A stretch of DNA of 64,000 nt from Streptomyces sp. NBC_01244 (GTDB taxonomy: Bacteria > Actinomycetota > Actinomycetes > Streptomycetales > Streptomycetaceae): assembly GCF_035987325.1 (NCBI RefSeq), contig NZ_CP108488.1, positions 5,394,001 to 5,458,000 on the forward strand, written 5' to 3'. A program made the translations under genes and the position numbers. Positions within the stretch are counted from its first letter, which is position 1. Every line of letters starts with the position of its first letter. This document shows, piece after piece, positions 8,289 to 16,621 of the stretch. The notes under the pieces are model-generated. The model did not search any database. It was not told the DNA's origin and saw only the letters and a program-made list of their open reading frames with translations.

Positions 8289-8387
8289 GAGAGGGCCTCC
8301 GAGCCATCGGGGTGCGCGTCTGAGCTGCGCGTTTCGCGTCACGCCTATCGTGTTCGATCAGTGCGCGGCGCATAAGGAGGCACATTC

Positions 8388-8843
8388 ATGTCAGCAGGGC
8401 ACACGGAAGTAACCGACCCCCGCCCCGGCCCCCGCCCCGGCCCCGGCCCCGGTCTCGCCCCCGGCCCCGTCGTCAGCTGCGACGACGACTGCGGGATCCG
8501 CGACGTCCTCGACCGGCTCGGCGACAAGTGGTCGGTCCTCGTCGTCGTCCAGCTCGCCGCCGGCGCCCTGCGCTTCAACGCCCTGCAGCGGTCCCTGGAG
8601 GGCGTCTCCCAGCGGATGCTGACCCTCACCGTCCGACGCCTGGAGCGCGACGGACTCGTCCGGCGGACCGTCCATCCGACCGTGCCGCCGCAGGTCGAGT
8701 ACGAGCTGACCGCGCTCGGCCACAGCCTGACCCACCTCGTGAAGGGCCTCGCCGACTGGTCCCTCGCCCACCGCCCGCAGATCGAGGCCGCCAGGGCCGC
8801 GTGGGACGGGGAGAAGGCGGAGCAGGCGGGCATGCCAAGCTGA
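8388..8843 (+). CDS. HxlR family winged-helix regulator
   Basis: The 151-residue protein begins with a Pro/Gly tandem leader (PRPGPRPGPGPG) and then has the HxlR domain. Its cysteine pair CDDDCGI is followed by DVLDRLGDKWSVLVVVQLA and the recognition region RFNALQRSLEGVSQRMLTLT, then a wing (LVRRTVHPTVPPQVEYELT). HxlR proteins often sense redox or electrophile stress through such cysteines. The start follows AAGGAGG at 8375-8381. It is divergent from the quinone reductase and lies four bases before the DUF2786 gene, so the two rightward genes are probably co-transcribed. Confidence 0.92.
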   Translation: MSAGHTEVTDPRPGPRPGPGPGLAPGPVVSCDDDCGIRDVLDRLGDKWSVLVVVQLAAGALRFNALQRSLEGVSQRMLTLTVRRLERDGLVRRTVHPTVPPQVEYELTALGHSLTHLVKGLADWSLAHRPQIEAARAAWDGEKAEQAGMPS

Positions 8844-8847
8844 AGGG

Positions 8848-10026
8848 GTGAGAGACATCGTCGACCGGGCCTGCGAGGCCGCGCTGTACAACCAGGACGA
8901 CGCCGGGCTGGACGCCGGGGCGTCGGTGCTCGTCGCCGAGGGGGACCGGTGGGGCGCGGTCGGGCAGGCGCTGCTCGCGCGCGGGGAGCAGTACGTCCGC
9001 CAGGCCTGGGAGCGCGGGTGGCGGCCCGCCGACGTGCTGCGGCTCGTACGCCGGGACCTGGAGCAGGCGCACCTGCGGATCGCCGAGGACCTGATCGCCG
9101 CCGAGGCCCGGCGGTACGCGCGGCTGCCCGAGCGGTGGACCGAGGCCGAGGTGTGGTGGGGGGACGACCCCCACTACGGAGAGCGGCTGGCCCAGCGGGA
9201 GCGCACCGACCGCTTCAGCCTGGCCGGGGCCGTCCTGGAGGTGTTCCGGCTGCTGATCCGGCTGCCGTCCATCGAGCCGGTCGGGCCGCTGCCGGGAGAC
9301 CCCGCCGACGTACTCGAACACGCGCACATCGAGCCCCGCATGCTCGGCCGGATCAGGGCCCTGCTCGCGAAGGCCGAGGCGACCACCTTCCCGGAGGAGG
9401 CGGAGGCGCTCAGCGCCAAGGCGCAGGAGCTCATGGCCCGGCACACCGTGGACGCCGCCCTGCTCGCGGTGAAGTCCGGCACGGCGCAGATACCCGGCGC
9501 CTGCCGGATCGGCGTCGAGGCCCCGTACGAGGAGGCCAAGGCGGTGCTGCTCGACGCGGTGGCGAGCGCGAACCGGTGCCGGTCCGTGTGGAACAGCGCC
9601 TACGAGTTCTCCACCGTCGTCGGCTTCGAGAGCGACCTGGAGGCGGTCGAGCTGCTCCACACCTCGCTCCTCGTGCAGGGCACCGCCGCGATGACCCGCG
9701 CGGAGGCCGGGCAGCGGGCGGGCGGACGCAAGCGCACCAAGACCTTCCGGCAGTCCTTCCTCCTGGCCTACGCGAGCAGGCTGGGCCAGCGTCTGGCGGA
9801 GACGGCGGAGCACACGGTGGCCGACAGCGTGGCCGAGGCTCCCGACAACCTCCCGGCGCTCGTCGCCCGGGACGTGGCCGTCACCTCGCGGGCCGAGGAG
9901 ATGTTCCCCCGGACCACCACGACCCGGCTGCGCGGAGCGACCGACCTCGCGGGCTGGGAAGACGGCACGGCGGCGGCGGACCGCGCCCACATGGCGGACG
10001 CCCGCCGAGCCTCCCTGCGGGGCTGA
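8848..10026 (+). CDS. DUF2786 domain protein
   Basis: The 392-residue protein carries the DUF2786 signature in its middle (about residues 165-205): RIRALLAKAEATTFPEEAEA, then LSAKAQELMARHTVD. The N-terminal half is a helical, Trp/Arg-rich region (QAWERGWRPADVLRLVRRDL). The C-terminal half contains GGRKRTKTFRQSFLLAYASR, a basic stretch. DUF2786 proteins have no assigned biochemical role. The GTG start at 8848 is four bases after the HxlR stop, so co-expression with that redox-type regulator is likely. Whether it takes part in stress response is a guess. Confidence 0.88.
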   Translation: MRDIVDRACEAALYNQDDAGLDAGASVLVAEGDRWGAVGQALLARGEQYVRQAWERGWRPADVLRLVRRDLEQAHLRIAEDLIAAEARRYARLPERWTEAEVWWGDDPHYGERLAQRERTDRFSLAGAVLEVFRLLIRLPSIEPVGPLPGDPADVLEHAHIEPRMLGRIRALLAKAEATTFPEEAEALSAKAQELMARHTVDAALLAVKSGTAQIPGACRIGVEAPYEEAKAVLLDAVASANRCRSVWNSAYEFSTVVGFESDLEAVELLHTSLLVQGTAAMTRAEAGQRAGGRKRTKTFRQSFLLAYASRLGQRLAETAEHTVADSVAEAPDNLPALVARDVAVTSRAEEMFPRTTTTRLRGATDLAGWEDGTAAADRAHMADARRASLRG

Positions 10027-10049
10027 GGCCGGCAGCCCGGCAGCCCTGA

Positions 10050-10235
10050 TCAGCGCTCGGTGGGGGCCGGCGCGGCGGGGTCCTCCTCGCGCAGCGCACG
10101 GGCCTCCGCCTTCAGGATGCGGGCGGACCTGCCCAGCCCGCGGGCCATCTCGGGCAGCCTCTTCGAGCCGAACAGCATCAGGCAGACGAGCACGACGATG
10201 GCGATGTGCCAGGGCTCCAGGCCGTTCCTGAGCAT
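10050..10235 (-). CDS. TatA/TatE-type twin-arginine translocase subunit
   Basis: The 61-residue protein has a short N-terminus, one membrane helix (WHIAIVVLVCLMLFG), the FG hinge, and the amphipathic helix SKRLPEMARGLGRSARILKA, followed by a charged tail. This is the TatA/B/E architecture. The ATG at 10235 gives the standard short periplasmic N-terminus. It is not next to tatC here, so it is probably a TatA paralogue that contributes to the Sec-independent pore. Upstream start codons would add a long Arg-rich stretch and were rejected. Confidence 0.9.
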   Translation of the reverse strand: MLRNGLEPWHIAIVVLVCLMLFGSKRLPEMARGLGRSARILKAEARALREEDPAAPAPTER

Positions 10236-10707
10236 GCGTGCGTCCGCCTTCCGGTGGGTGCCGGCAGCCTGCCGGGACGGCGCCGGAAATCGGCCCGTCC
10301 CGGCCGATGATCGGCGCTGTCGGCCGGCGGCGCCATAGATCACGCCAAGCCTGAAGAACACCTGAAGCCCGGGCGACGCGCCCCGGCTGCCCTGCGGGGC
10401 CGTCCCCTACCCGCCCTTCGCCCGTTCCCCGGGCTCTGCCCAGACCCCGGTCCTCAAACGCCGGACGGGCTGGATGTGCCGCTGCGCGGCACAATCCAGC
10501 CTCGCCGGCGCTTGAGCCCCAGGGGGTCCGGGCAGAGCCCGGGGAACGGTGGAAGGGTGGGTAGGGGACTGTGCCCCGCGCAGCGGCGAGGGTCGCAGCG
10601 GGGACTTCGCCCCGCGCAGCGGCACGCCCCCGGGGCAGGCCCCGACGCGCAGGCCGCGCAGGCCCGGGCTCCCGGGTTCGGCCCCGGCCAGGGCTACGCT
10701 CGGAGCC
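10236..10707. repeat. Non-coding gap with head-to-head copies of the intergenic repeat
   Basis: This 472-bp gap holds two oppositely oriented copies of the GC-rich repeat. One is on the minus strand at about 10383-10475 and one on the plus strand at about 10494-10640, flanking a small palindrome GTGCCGCTGCGCGGCAC. Together they form an imperfect inverted repeat of about 250 bp. A further partial unit (CGGGGACTTCGCCCCGCGCAGCGGC) follows at about 10598. No convincing gene is seen in it. Confidence 0.8.
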
Positions 10708-12813
10708 ATGAGCTGGGTCCGGGCGCTGAAGGACACCGCCCGGTCCGGACTGCGGGTCGAGCGGACCCGGCTGCAACCCCTCGTCGCGCTGCGCGCCGCC
10801 GTCGGCCTGGCCATCGTCATCGGCGCGGGCCTCGCCTTCCTGGGGCCCGGCTCCGCCGCCAGTTCCGCCTTCGGCGCGTACATGGCGGCCGTGGCCACGT
10901 TCCAGAAGAGCTGGCGGCCCCGGCCCGTGCTCGCGCTCGCCGCCGGGCTGACCCTGGCCGTGTCCACCTTCATCGGGTACCTCGTCGGGTCCTCGCACAC
11001 CCTGGCCTTCGTGCTGCTGCTCGCCGTCTGGAGCTTCGCCGCGGGCCTGATGTGGGCGGCCGGTCCCACCGCCGGGATCATCGCCTCCGGCAACGTCGCG
11101 ATCATGCTGGTCACGGTCACCCTGCCCACCTCCGTGCCGCAGGCCGCCGGGCACGCCGCGATGATCGCCGCCGGCGGGGTGGTGCAGGCCCTGCTGATCG
11201 TCCTCTTCCCCATCCGGCGGTGGGGTGCCCAGCGCGACGCGCTCGCCGACGCCCTCGCCGCCGAGGCCGACTACGCGCGCCGTCTGCGCCAGGACCCGGT
11301 CGCCTCCTTCGACCCGCAGCCGCTGATGCGGGCGCGCGACGCCGCGACGGTGACGGTGCGCCAGGCCCGCCGCCGCCCCGCCGAGCTGCACGGCGCGCGG
11401 GGGCTCGCGGAGCGGATCCGGCCGGTGCTGGCCCTGCTGGCCGACCCGGCCGTCGGGGCCCCGGCCGAGGGGCCGGCGCGGGACCGGGCGCGGGAACTGC
11501 TCGCCGCGGCCGGGTCGGTGCTGGACGCCGCCGCGTCGGCGATCCGGCGCGGCGAGGCCGTACGGCTGCCCGGGCCGGCCCTCGCGGTGCTCAAGGACCC
11601 CGGCACCGCCGACCTGCTCCAGGGCCCCGCGCTGCGCGCGGCGCGCAGGCTGGCCGCCCTGCTGGACGACGTACTCGACACCGCCGAGCCGGGCTCCGGG
11701 CGCACCGCCGATCCCGGGGAGGCGATGCTGCGGCCCACCCTGCCGGCGCTCGCGCCGATGGTGCTGGCCGCCGTACGGGCCGAGCTGCGCCCGGGGTCGC
11801 CGATCCTGCGGCACGCCGTGCGGGTCACCGCCGTGGCCTGCGCGGGCTACGGCATCGGCCACGTGCTGCCCTTCGGCCACGCCTACTGGGCCCCGATGGC
11901 CTCCGTCATGGTCATGCGGCCCGATTTCACACAGACCTACACCCGCGCCGTCGCCCGCTTCGGCGGCACCCTGGTCGGGGTCGCCCTCGCGACCGCCGTG
12001 GTCCAGCTCGCGCACCCGGGGATGTACGTGTCCGGGCTGCTCGCCGTCGTCAGCGCGGGCCTGATGTACACCTTCATGCGCACCGGGTACGCCGTCGCGA
12101 TGGTCTTCGTCTCCGCCTACGTGGTCTTCCTGCTCGGCATGGGCGGCCTGCGCTGGGACCAGACCGTGCCGGACCGCGTCGCCCTCACCCTGGTCGGCGG
12201 GGTCCTCGCGATGATCTCCTACGCCGTCTACCCGGCCTGGGAGACCCCGCGACTGCGGACCCGGCTGGCGGACTGGGTGGCGGCGAACGGGCGGTACGCG
12301 GCAGCCGTGCTCGGGCAGTACGCCGACCCGGCCGGAGCCCGGCGGGAGGACGTACGGGGCGCCCTGCTGGAGGTGCGCGACGCCCGGGTCGCCTGGCAGG
12401 AGGCGGTGGACCGGGCCTCGGGCGAGCCGGTGCGCCACCGCGGGATCTCCCGGGCGGCCGCCGAGGACGCGGGCCGGGCCCTGGCCGCGATGGGCCGCCA
12501 CGCGATGCTGCTGGAGGCGCACTTCCCGGACCGGTCCCGGCCCCCGGTCCCGGGCGCGGCCGAGCTGGCCCGGGCGCTGCGCGCGGGGACGGAGGCGGGT
12601 GCGAAGGCGGTACGGGAGCGCCGGGTGCCCGACTGGGAGGGGGTCCGCGCGGCCCTGGCCGACGGGGGCACCCCCGACCCGGGCGTGCTGCGCGGGGCGG
12701 CGCGGCAGCTGCTGGACTCCCTCGAGGAGGTCTCCGACGCCCTGCGGACCCCACCCCGGACCCCACCCAGGACCCCGTCCCGCCCCGAGTCCGGGGAAGG
12801 TCGTCACCCTTAG
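10708..12813 (+). CDS. FUSC family integral membrane protein
   Basis: The 701-residue protein has two membrane blocks of about four to six helices each, at about 30-160 (LRAAVGLAIVIGAGLAFLGP...) and 370-510 (ACAGYGIGHVLPFGHAYWAP, then VMRPDFTQTYTRAVARFGGT). They are separated by a long charged cytoplasmic region. The MRPDFTQTYTRAVARFGGTLVG block is the conserved FUSC/YccS/AaeB signature, so export of aromatic acids or fusaric-acid-like compounds is possible. The ATG at 10708 has TACGCT seven bases upstream, fitting leaderless translation, although GGAG also lies two bases from the start. The C-terminus ends in Pro/Thr repeats (PRTPPRTPSR). Confidence 0.88.
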   Translation: MSWVRALKDTARSGLRVERTRLQPLVALRAAVGLAIVIGAGLAFLGPGSAASSAFGAYMAAVATFQKSWRPRPVLALAAGLTLAVSTFIGYLVGSSHTLAFVLLLAVWSFAAGLMWAAGPTAGIIASGNVAIMLVTVTLPTSVPQAAGHAAMIAAGGVVQALLIVLFPIRRWGAQRDALADALAAEADYARRLRQDPVASFDPQPLMRARDAATVTVRQARRRPAELHGARGLAERIRPVLALLADPAVGAPAEGPARDRARELLAAAGSVLDAAASAIRRGEAVRLPGPALAVLKDPGTADLLQGPALRAARRLAALLDDVLDTAEPGSGRTADPGEAMLRPTLPALAPMVLAAVRAELRPGSPILRHAVRVTAVACAGYGIGHVLPFGHAYWAPMASVMVMRPDFTQTYTRAVARFGGTLVGVALATAVVQLAHPGMYVSGLLAVVSAGLMYTFMRTGYAVAMVFVSAYVVFLLGMGGLRWDQTVPDRVALTLVGGVLAMISYAVYPAWETPRLRTRLADWVAANGRYAAAVLGQYADPAGARREDVRGALLEVRDARVAWQEAVDRASGEPVRHRGISRAAAEDAGRALAAMGRHAMLLEAHFPDRSRPPVPGAAELARALRAGTEAGAKAVRERRVPDWEGVRAALADGGTPDPGVLRGAARQLLDSLEEVSDALRTPPRTPPRTPSRPESGEGRHP

Positions 12814-12832
12814 TGGTGCCGTGCCCTCCGTT

Positions 12833-12856
12833 CGTGCACGTGCATCTGCCCATGCA
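12833..12856 (+). promoter_or_regulatory. Shared 24-bp upstream element, copy A
   Basis: This element contains the palindrome TGCACGTGCA at 12835-12844 followed by TCTGCCC. It recurs in inverted orientation at 13874-13897 with a single mismatch. Copy A lies 62 bp before the DUF397 start. A TATGAT at 12875-12880 could be the -10 box of that gene. Confidence 0.75.
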
Positions 12857-12917
12857 GGCGTTCATGAACACAGCTATGATCCGGTGCAGTTGACATCTGC
12901 ACTATCGGGGGCTTCCT

Positions 12918-13154
12918 GTGGACCACGCGTACAACGGGATGGCAGCTGCAGAGCTTGACGGGGTGACCTGGCAGAAGAGCAGACACAGCAACTCGCAAGG
13001 TTCCTGTGTGGAGTTCGCGAAACTGCCCGGAGGCGACGTTGCCATGCGCAACTCGCGGTTTCCGGACGGACCGGCACTCGTGTACACGCCGGCCGAGATA
13101 GAAGCGCTGCTGCTGGGTGTCAAGGACGGCGAGTTCGACCACCTGATCAGCTGA
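12918..13154 (+). CDS. DUF397 domain protein
   Basis: The 78-residue protein has the DUF397 signature: TWQKSRHSNSQGSCVEFAKL, then VAMRNSRFPDGPALVYTPAE and a C-terminal helix (IEALLLGVKDGEFDHLI). DUF397 proteins such as those beside whiJ and bld-type loci in Streptomyces usually work with an XRE-DUF5753 regulator. Here the HATPase and XRE genes are just downstream. The start is GTG at 12918 after GGGGG. The stop is followed by a strong hairpin. Confidence 0.92.
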   Translation: MDHAYNGMAAAELDGVTWQKSRHSNSQGSCVEFAKLPGGDVAMRNSRFPDGPALVYTPAEIEALLLGVKDGEFDHLIS

Positions 13155-13186
13155 AGACCGGCGGAAGAGCAGCCGAAGATCAGCCA

Positions 13187-13196
13187 TGCACGTGCA
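13187..13196. repeat. Third copy of TGCACGTGCA palindrome
   Basis: The ten-base palindrome TGCACGTGCA, the core of the 24-bp elements at 12833 and 13874, occurs again immediately before the hairpin at 13197, between the convergent DUF397 and HATPase genes. Confidence 0.6.
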
Positions 13197-13233
13197 GCGG
13201 CCGGGATTGATCGCCATGATCAATCCCGGCCGC
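13197..13233. terminator. Bidirectional terminator, 16-bp perfect stem
   Basis: Bases 13197-13212 pair perfectly with 13218-13233 around the loop GCCAT. The stem begins GCGGCCGGGATTGATC. It lies between the rightward DUF397 gene and the leftward HATPase gene and so can end both transcripts. Confidence 0.88.
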
Positions 13234-13285
13234 TTGTCGTCCATGTGGTGATGGTGCGGTGGCCGTGCGGGGGTCGTGCGGTGAT

Positions 13286-13795
13286 TCAGTCCTGGAGCGT
13301 GAACAGCGCCCAGACCACCTTGCCGGTCAGCCGCCCCGCGAGCGGATGCCAGCCCCAGCTGTCGCTGTAGGAGTCGACGAGGAAGAGCCCGCGCCCCGAC
13401 TCCAGGTCGCAGTTGCGCTCCGTCGCCTCCGGCGCGAAGCTCCCGCCGGGCCGGTCCTCGCTGGGGTCCCGCACCGCGCACACGAGCCGGGTGCTCCACC
13501 GCATCAGGTGCAGGCGCACCGGCGGCACGCTCTCGCCCGCGGCCGGCCGGGAGTCGTCCGGGAGGGCATGGCGCAGCGCGTTGGTGACGAGTTCGGAGAC
13601 GACCAGTGCCACGTCGTCGAACCGGTCGTCGAGGCCCCACTGGGCAAGGGTGGAACGCGTGAAGGTGCGTGCACCGCGCACCGCTTCGAAGCGGGCGGGC
13701 AGGGCGCAGGACGCGGACCCGGAGACAGCCGTGGGGTCGACCGGGGGAAGCCCCTGCCGTAACGGCTCGAGCATGGTCGATCCATTCGTCCCCAT
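13286..13795 (-). CDS. HATPase_c anti-sigma-type ATP-binding protein
   Basis: The 169-residue protein has the GHKL ATPase fold used by SpoIIAB/RsbW anti-sigma kinases. The N box is VVSELVTNALRHALPDDSRP, an AxRDPSED-like D box (CAVRDPSEDRPG) follows, and the G box is SGRGLFLVDSYSDSWGWHP. The ATG at 13795 is chosen because GGGAG lies eight bases upstream. Streptomyces has many such small ATPases next to DUF397 and XRE genes, where they may bind sigma or anti-sigma antagonists. It is convergent with DUF397 and divergent from the XRE gene. Confidence 0.9.
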   Translation of the reverse strand: MGTNGSTMLEPLRQGLPPVDPTAVSGSASCALPARFEAVRGARTFTRSTLAQWGLDDRFDDVALVVSELVTNALRHALPDDSRPAAGESVPPVRLHLMRWSTRLVCAVRDPSEDRPGGSFAPEATERNCDLESGRGLFLVDSYSDSWGWHPLAGRLTGKVVWALFTLQD

Positions 13796-14127
13796 GCGAG
13801 GCACTCCCGGGATTCGAAAGAACTGCGGGGCACGCAGGTGCGCGGGACCATGGTTCCGAATGGCGGAGCCGGATGCAAGGGCAGATGCACGTGCACGCGC
13901 CGGACCTGTCCGACCCCGTGACGGTTCTTGCCCATTTCTTCCTACGCATACTTACGGACTTCTTTTACGGCGAGGCCAAATCCGTTACAGAACGAGTACG
14001 GGCGGATGCGTTTTGGTGGCAGACTGCGGGCTTTGAGGGGCACGGGGGCCCCTGCGACGCAGCCTGACGCAGCCACGCACGCGTTCGGCGTACGTATCCA
14101 TCCACGGCATGGGGAGGGGCAGGACTC
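13796..14127. other. Divergent promoter region between HATPase and XRE genes
   Basis: The 332-bp gap contains copy B of the 24-bp shared element and a patch less GC-rich than its surroundings (about 13920-14020, TTCTTCCTACGCATACTTAC). That patch probably contains promoters for one or both genes. No coding frame with Streptomyces codon bias is seen. Confidence 0.6.
13874..13897 (-). promoter_or_regulatory. Shared 24-bp upstream element, copy B
   Basis: This is the reverse complement of 12833-12856 with one mismatch. The inner 18 bases (13879-13896 against 12834-12851) are identical. It lies 78 bp upstream of the HATPase start, in the same orientation relative to its gene as copy A has to DUF397. 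Confidence 0.75.
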
Positions 14128-14988
14128 GTGACCGCAGAAGCCAGTGGTTCTGTGGTGCGCCGCATCCTCCTGGGCTCCCAGCTCAGGCGACTCCGAGAAT
14201 CCCGCGGCATCACCCGTGAGGCGGCCGGTTACTCGATCCGCGCATCCGAATCGAAGATCAGCCGCTTGGAGTTGGGAAGGGTGAGCTTCAAGGCCAGAGA
14301 CGTAGAGGACCTCCTCACGCTCTACGGAGTCACGGACGGCGCGGAGCGGGAGTCCCTCCTGGGGCTGGTCCGCGAGGCCAACGTGGCCGGCTGGTGGCAC
14401 AGCTACGGCGATGTCCTGCCGGGCTGGTTCCAGACGTACGTGGGTCTGGAAGGCGCCGCCTCCCTCATCCGCATCTACGAAGTCCAGTTCGTGCACGGTC
14501 TGTTGCAGACCGAGGCCTACGCCCAGGCCGTGGTCAGCCGCGGCATGCCCGGCGCCGGCCGCGCCGAGATCGACCGCCGGGTCGCGCTGCGCCTGGAGCG
14601 CCAGAAGGTACTGGTCTCCGAGAACGCCCCCGTCTTCCACGCCGTCCTCGACGAGGCCGCGCTGCGCCGCCCGTACGGCGACCGGGACGTGATGCGCGGT
14701 CAGCTGGAGCACCTCATCGAGATCTCGCAGCGGCCGAACGTGCACCTCCAGGTCATGCCCTTCTCCTTCGGCGGTCACGCCGGCGAGAGCGGCGCCTTCA
14801 CCCTGCTGCGCTTCCCCGAGTCCGACCTCCAGGACGTCGTCTATCTGGAACAGCTCACCAGCGCCCTCTACCTCGACAAAGACGAGGAAGTGAGGCAGTA
14901 CGAGCGGGCGATGCTGCGCCTCCAGAGCGACTGCCCGGACCCCGACAAGACCCGGGATCTCCTGCGTGGTCTGCTCCAACTGTCTTGA
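14128..14988 (+). CDS. XRE family regulator with DUF5753 domain
   Basis: The 286-residue protein has an N-terminal XRE helix-turn-helix (LGSQLRRLRESRGITREAAG, then IRASESKISRLELGRVSFKA) and a C-terminal DUF5753 domain. The latter has the hallmark YEVQFVHGLLQTEAYAQAVV and HLQVMPFSFGGHAGESGAFT. This is the WhiJ-like family that pairs with DUF397 proteins in Streptomyces development and antibiotic control. The start is GTG at 14128 after GGGGAGGGGCAGGA. A DUF397 gene lies upstream rather than directly downstream, with the HATPase gene between them. Confidence 0.93.
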   Translation: MTAEASGSVVRRILLGSQLRRLRESRGITREAAGYSIRASESKISRLELGRVSFKARDVEDLLTLYGVTDGAERESLLGLVREANVAGWWHSYGDVLPGWFQTYVGLEGAASLIRIYEVQFVHGLLQTEAYAQAVVSRGMPGAGRAEIDRRVALRLERQKVLVSENAPVFHAVLDEAALRRPYGDRDVMRGQLEHLIEISQRPNVHLQVMPFSFGGHAGESGAFTLLRFPESDLQDVVYLEQLTSALYLDKDEEVRQYERAMLRLQSDCPDPDKTRDLLRGLLQLS

Positions 14989-15103
14989 TTCGCACGTACT
15001 ATGACGCCTGATCAGGCCGTGATAATCAGAGCGTGACGATGACCCGGATGACCCCCGGGTCTCCGGTGCAGCGCAAGGAAGCGCGTTCGACGTAAGGGAT
15101 GGC

Positions 15104-16561
15104 ATGTCCATATTCGAGGACCTGGCTCACCAGTACATCGACGGCGAATGGCTGGCCGGAACCGGGTCGTGGGACATCATCGACGTCAATCCGTACAACG
15201 GGGAGAAGCTCGCGGCCATCACCGTGGCCACCGTCGAGCAGGTCGACCAGGCCTACCGGGCGGCCGAGCGGGCCCAGAAGGACTGGGCCGCCACCAGCCC
15301 CTACACCAGACGAGCCGTCCTGGAACGCGCCCTGCGGATCACCGAGGAGCGCGAGAAGGAGATCGTCGAGGCGATGATCGACGAGCTCGGCGGGACCCGC
15401 CCCAAGGCGGAGTACGAGGTCCACCTCGCCAAGGAGTTCATCCGCGAGGCCATGCAGCTGGCCGTCCGCCCCGAGGGCCGCATCCTGCCCTCGCCGGTCG
15501 AGGGCAAGGAGAACCGGGTCCAGCGCCTGCCCGTCGGGGTCGTCGCCGTGATCAGCCCCTTCAACTTCCCCTTCCTGGTCACCCTGAAGTCGGTCGCCCC
15601 GGCCCTGGCGCTGGGCAACGCCGTGGTCATCAAGCCGAACCAGAACGCGCCCGTCGTCGGCGGCGGGGTCATCGCCAAGATCTTCGAGGAGGCGGGCCTC
15701 CCGGCCGGCCTGCTCAACGTCCTGGTCACCGACATAGCCGAAATAGGCGACGCCCTCCTGACCCACCCCGTCCCCAAGGTCATCTCCTTCGCCGGCTCCG
15801 ACCGGGTCGGCCGGCACGTCGGCGCGGTCGCCGCCCGCCACTTCAAGCGGACCGTCCTGGAACTGAGCGGCAACAGCGCGCTGGTCGTCCTCGACGACGC
15901 CGACCTCGACTACGCGGTGGACGCGGCCGTCTTCAGCCGCTTCGTCTACCAGGGCCAGGTCTGCATGGCCGCCAACCGGATCCTGGTCGACGCCTCCGTG
16001 GCCGAGGAGTTCACGGAGAAGTTCACCACCCGCGTGCGCGCCCTGGTCACCGGCGACCCGCACGACGCCGACACCCACATCGGCCCCCTGATCAACTCCT
16101 TCCAGGCCGACGCCCTCACCGCGCTCGTCGACCGCGCCGTCGACTCCGGCGCGCAGGCGCTCGTACGGGGCTCTACGCGCGGCAACCTGGTCGAGCCGAC
16201 CGTGCTCGCCGGGCTCCCGGAAGACTCCCCGCTGCTCGGCCAGGAGATCTTCGGCCCCGTCGCCCTCCTCGTCGTCTTCGACGGCGAGGACGAGGCGGTC
16301 CGCCTCACCAACGCGACCCCGTACGGACTCAGCGGCGCCGTCCACACCCGGGACGTGGAGCGCGGGGTCCGCTTCGCGCAGCGCATCGAGACCGGCATGA
16401 TCCACGTCAACGACTCCACCATCGGCGACGAGCCGCTCGCGGCGTTCGGCGGGGAGAAGGCCTCAGGCATGGGCCGCCTCAACGGCGAGGCCACCATCGA
16501 GGCCTTCACCACCCAGAAATGGATCTCGGTCCAGCACGGCCGGACGCAGTTCCCGTTCTAG
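15104..16561 (+). CDS. Aldehyde dehydrogenase (NAD(P)+), benzaldehyde/vanillin type
   Basis: The 485-residue protein has all aldehyde dehydrogenase residues: the catalytic cysteine in YQGQVCMAANRI, the general base glutamate in VLELSGNSALVVLDD, the oxyanion asparagine in ISPFNFPFLV, and the NAD-site lysine in VIKPNQNAP. The EIFGPVALL and FGGEKASGMG segments near the C-terminus are also typical. The overall sequence is closest in character to the benzaldehyde/vanillin/salicylaldehyde group. It is followed 60 bases later by a class B PBP gene, but a functional link is not apparent. The ATG follows TAAGGGATGGC. Confidence 0.93.
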   Translation: MSIFEDLAHQYIDGEWLAGTGSWDIIDVNPYNGEKLAAITVATVEQVDQAYRAAERAQKDWAATSPYTRRAVLERALRITEEREKEIVEAMIDELGGTRPKAEYEVHLAKEFIREAMQLAVRPEGRILPSPVEGKENRVQRLPVGVVAVISPFNFPFLVTLKSVAPALALGNAVVIKPNQNAPVVGGGVIAKIFEEAGLPAGLLNVLVTDIAEIGDALLTHPVPKVISFAGSDRVGRHVGAVAARHFKRTVLELSGNSALVVLDDADLDYAVDAAVFSRFVYQGQVCMAANRILVDASVAEEFTEKFTTRVRALVTGDPHDADTHIGPLINSFQADALTALVDRAVDSGAQALVRGSTRGNLVEPTVLAGLPEDSPLLGQEIFGPVALLVVFDGEDEAVRLTNATPYGLSGAVHTRDVERGVRFAQRIETGMIHVNDSTIGDEPLAAFGGEKASGMGRLNGEATIEAFTTQKWISVQHGRTQFPF

Positions 16562-16621
16562 CTCCGCGGGGGATCTAGACTCGGACGGGTCAGGCGAGGA
16601 CCAGTCCGGGGGAGAGCCGAG

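Noticed and set aside
8626..12807. A 1393-residue leftward frame through HxlR, DUF2786 and FUSC genes
   Set aside because: It is the antisense of three well-supported genes and consists of Gly/Arg/Pro-rich low-complexity sequence typical of high-GC shadow frames.
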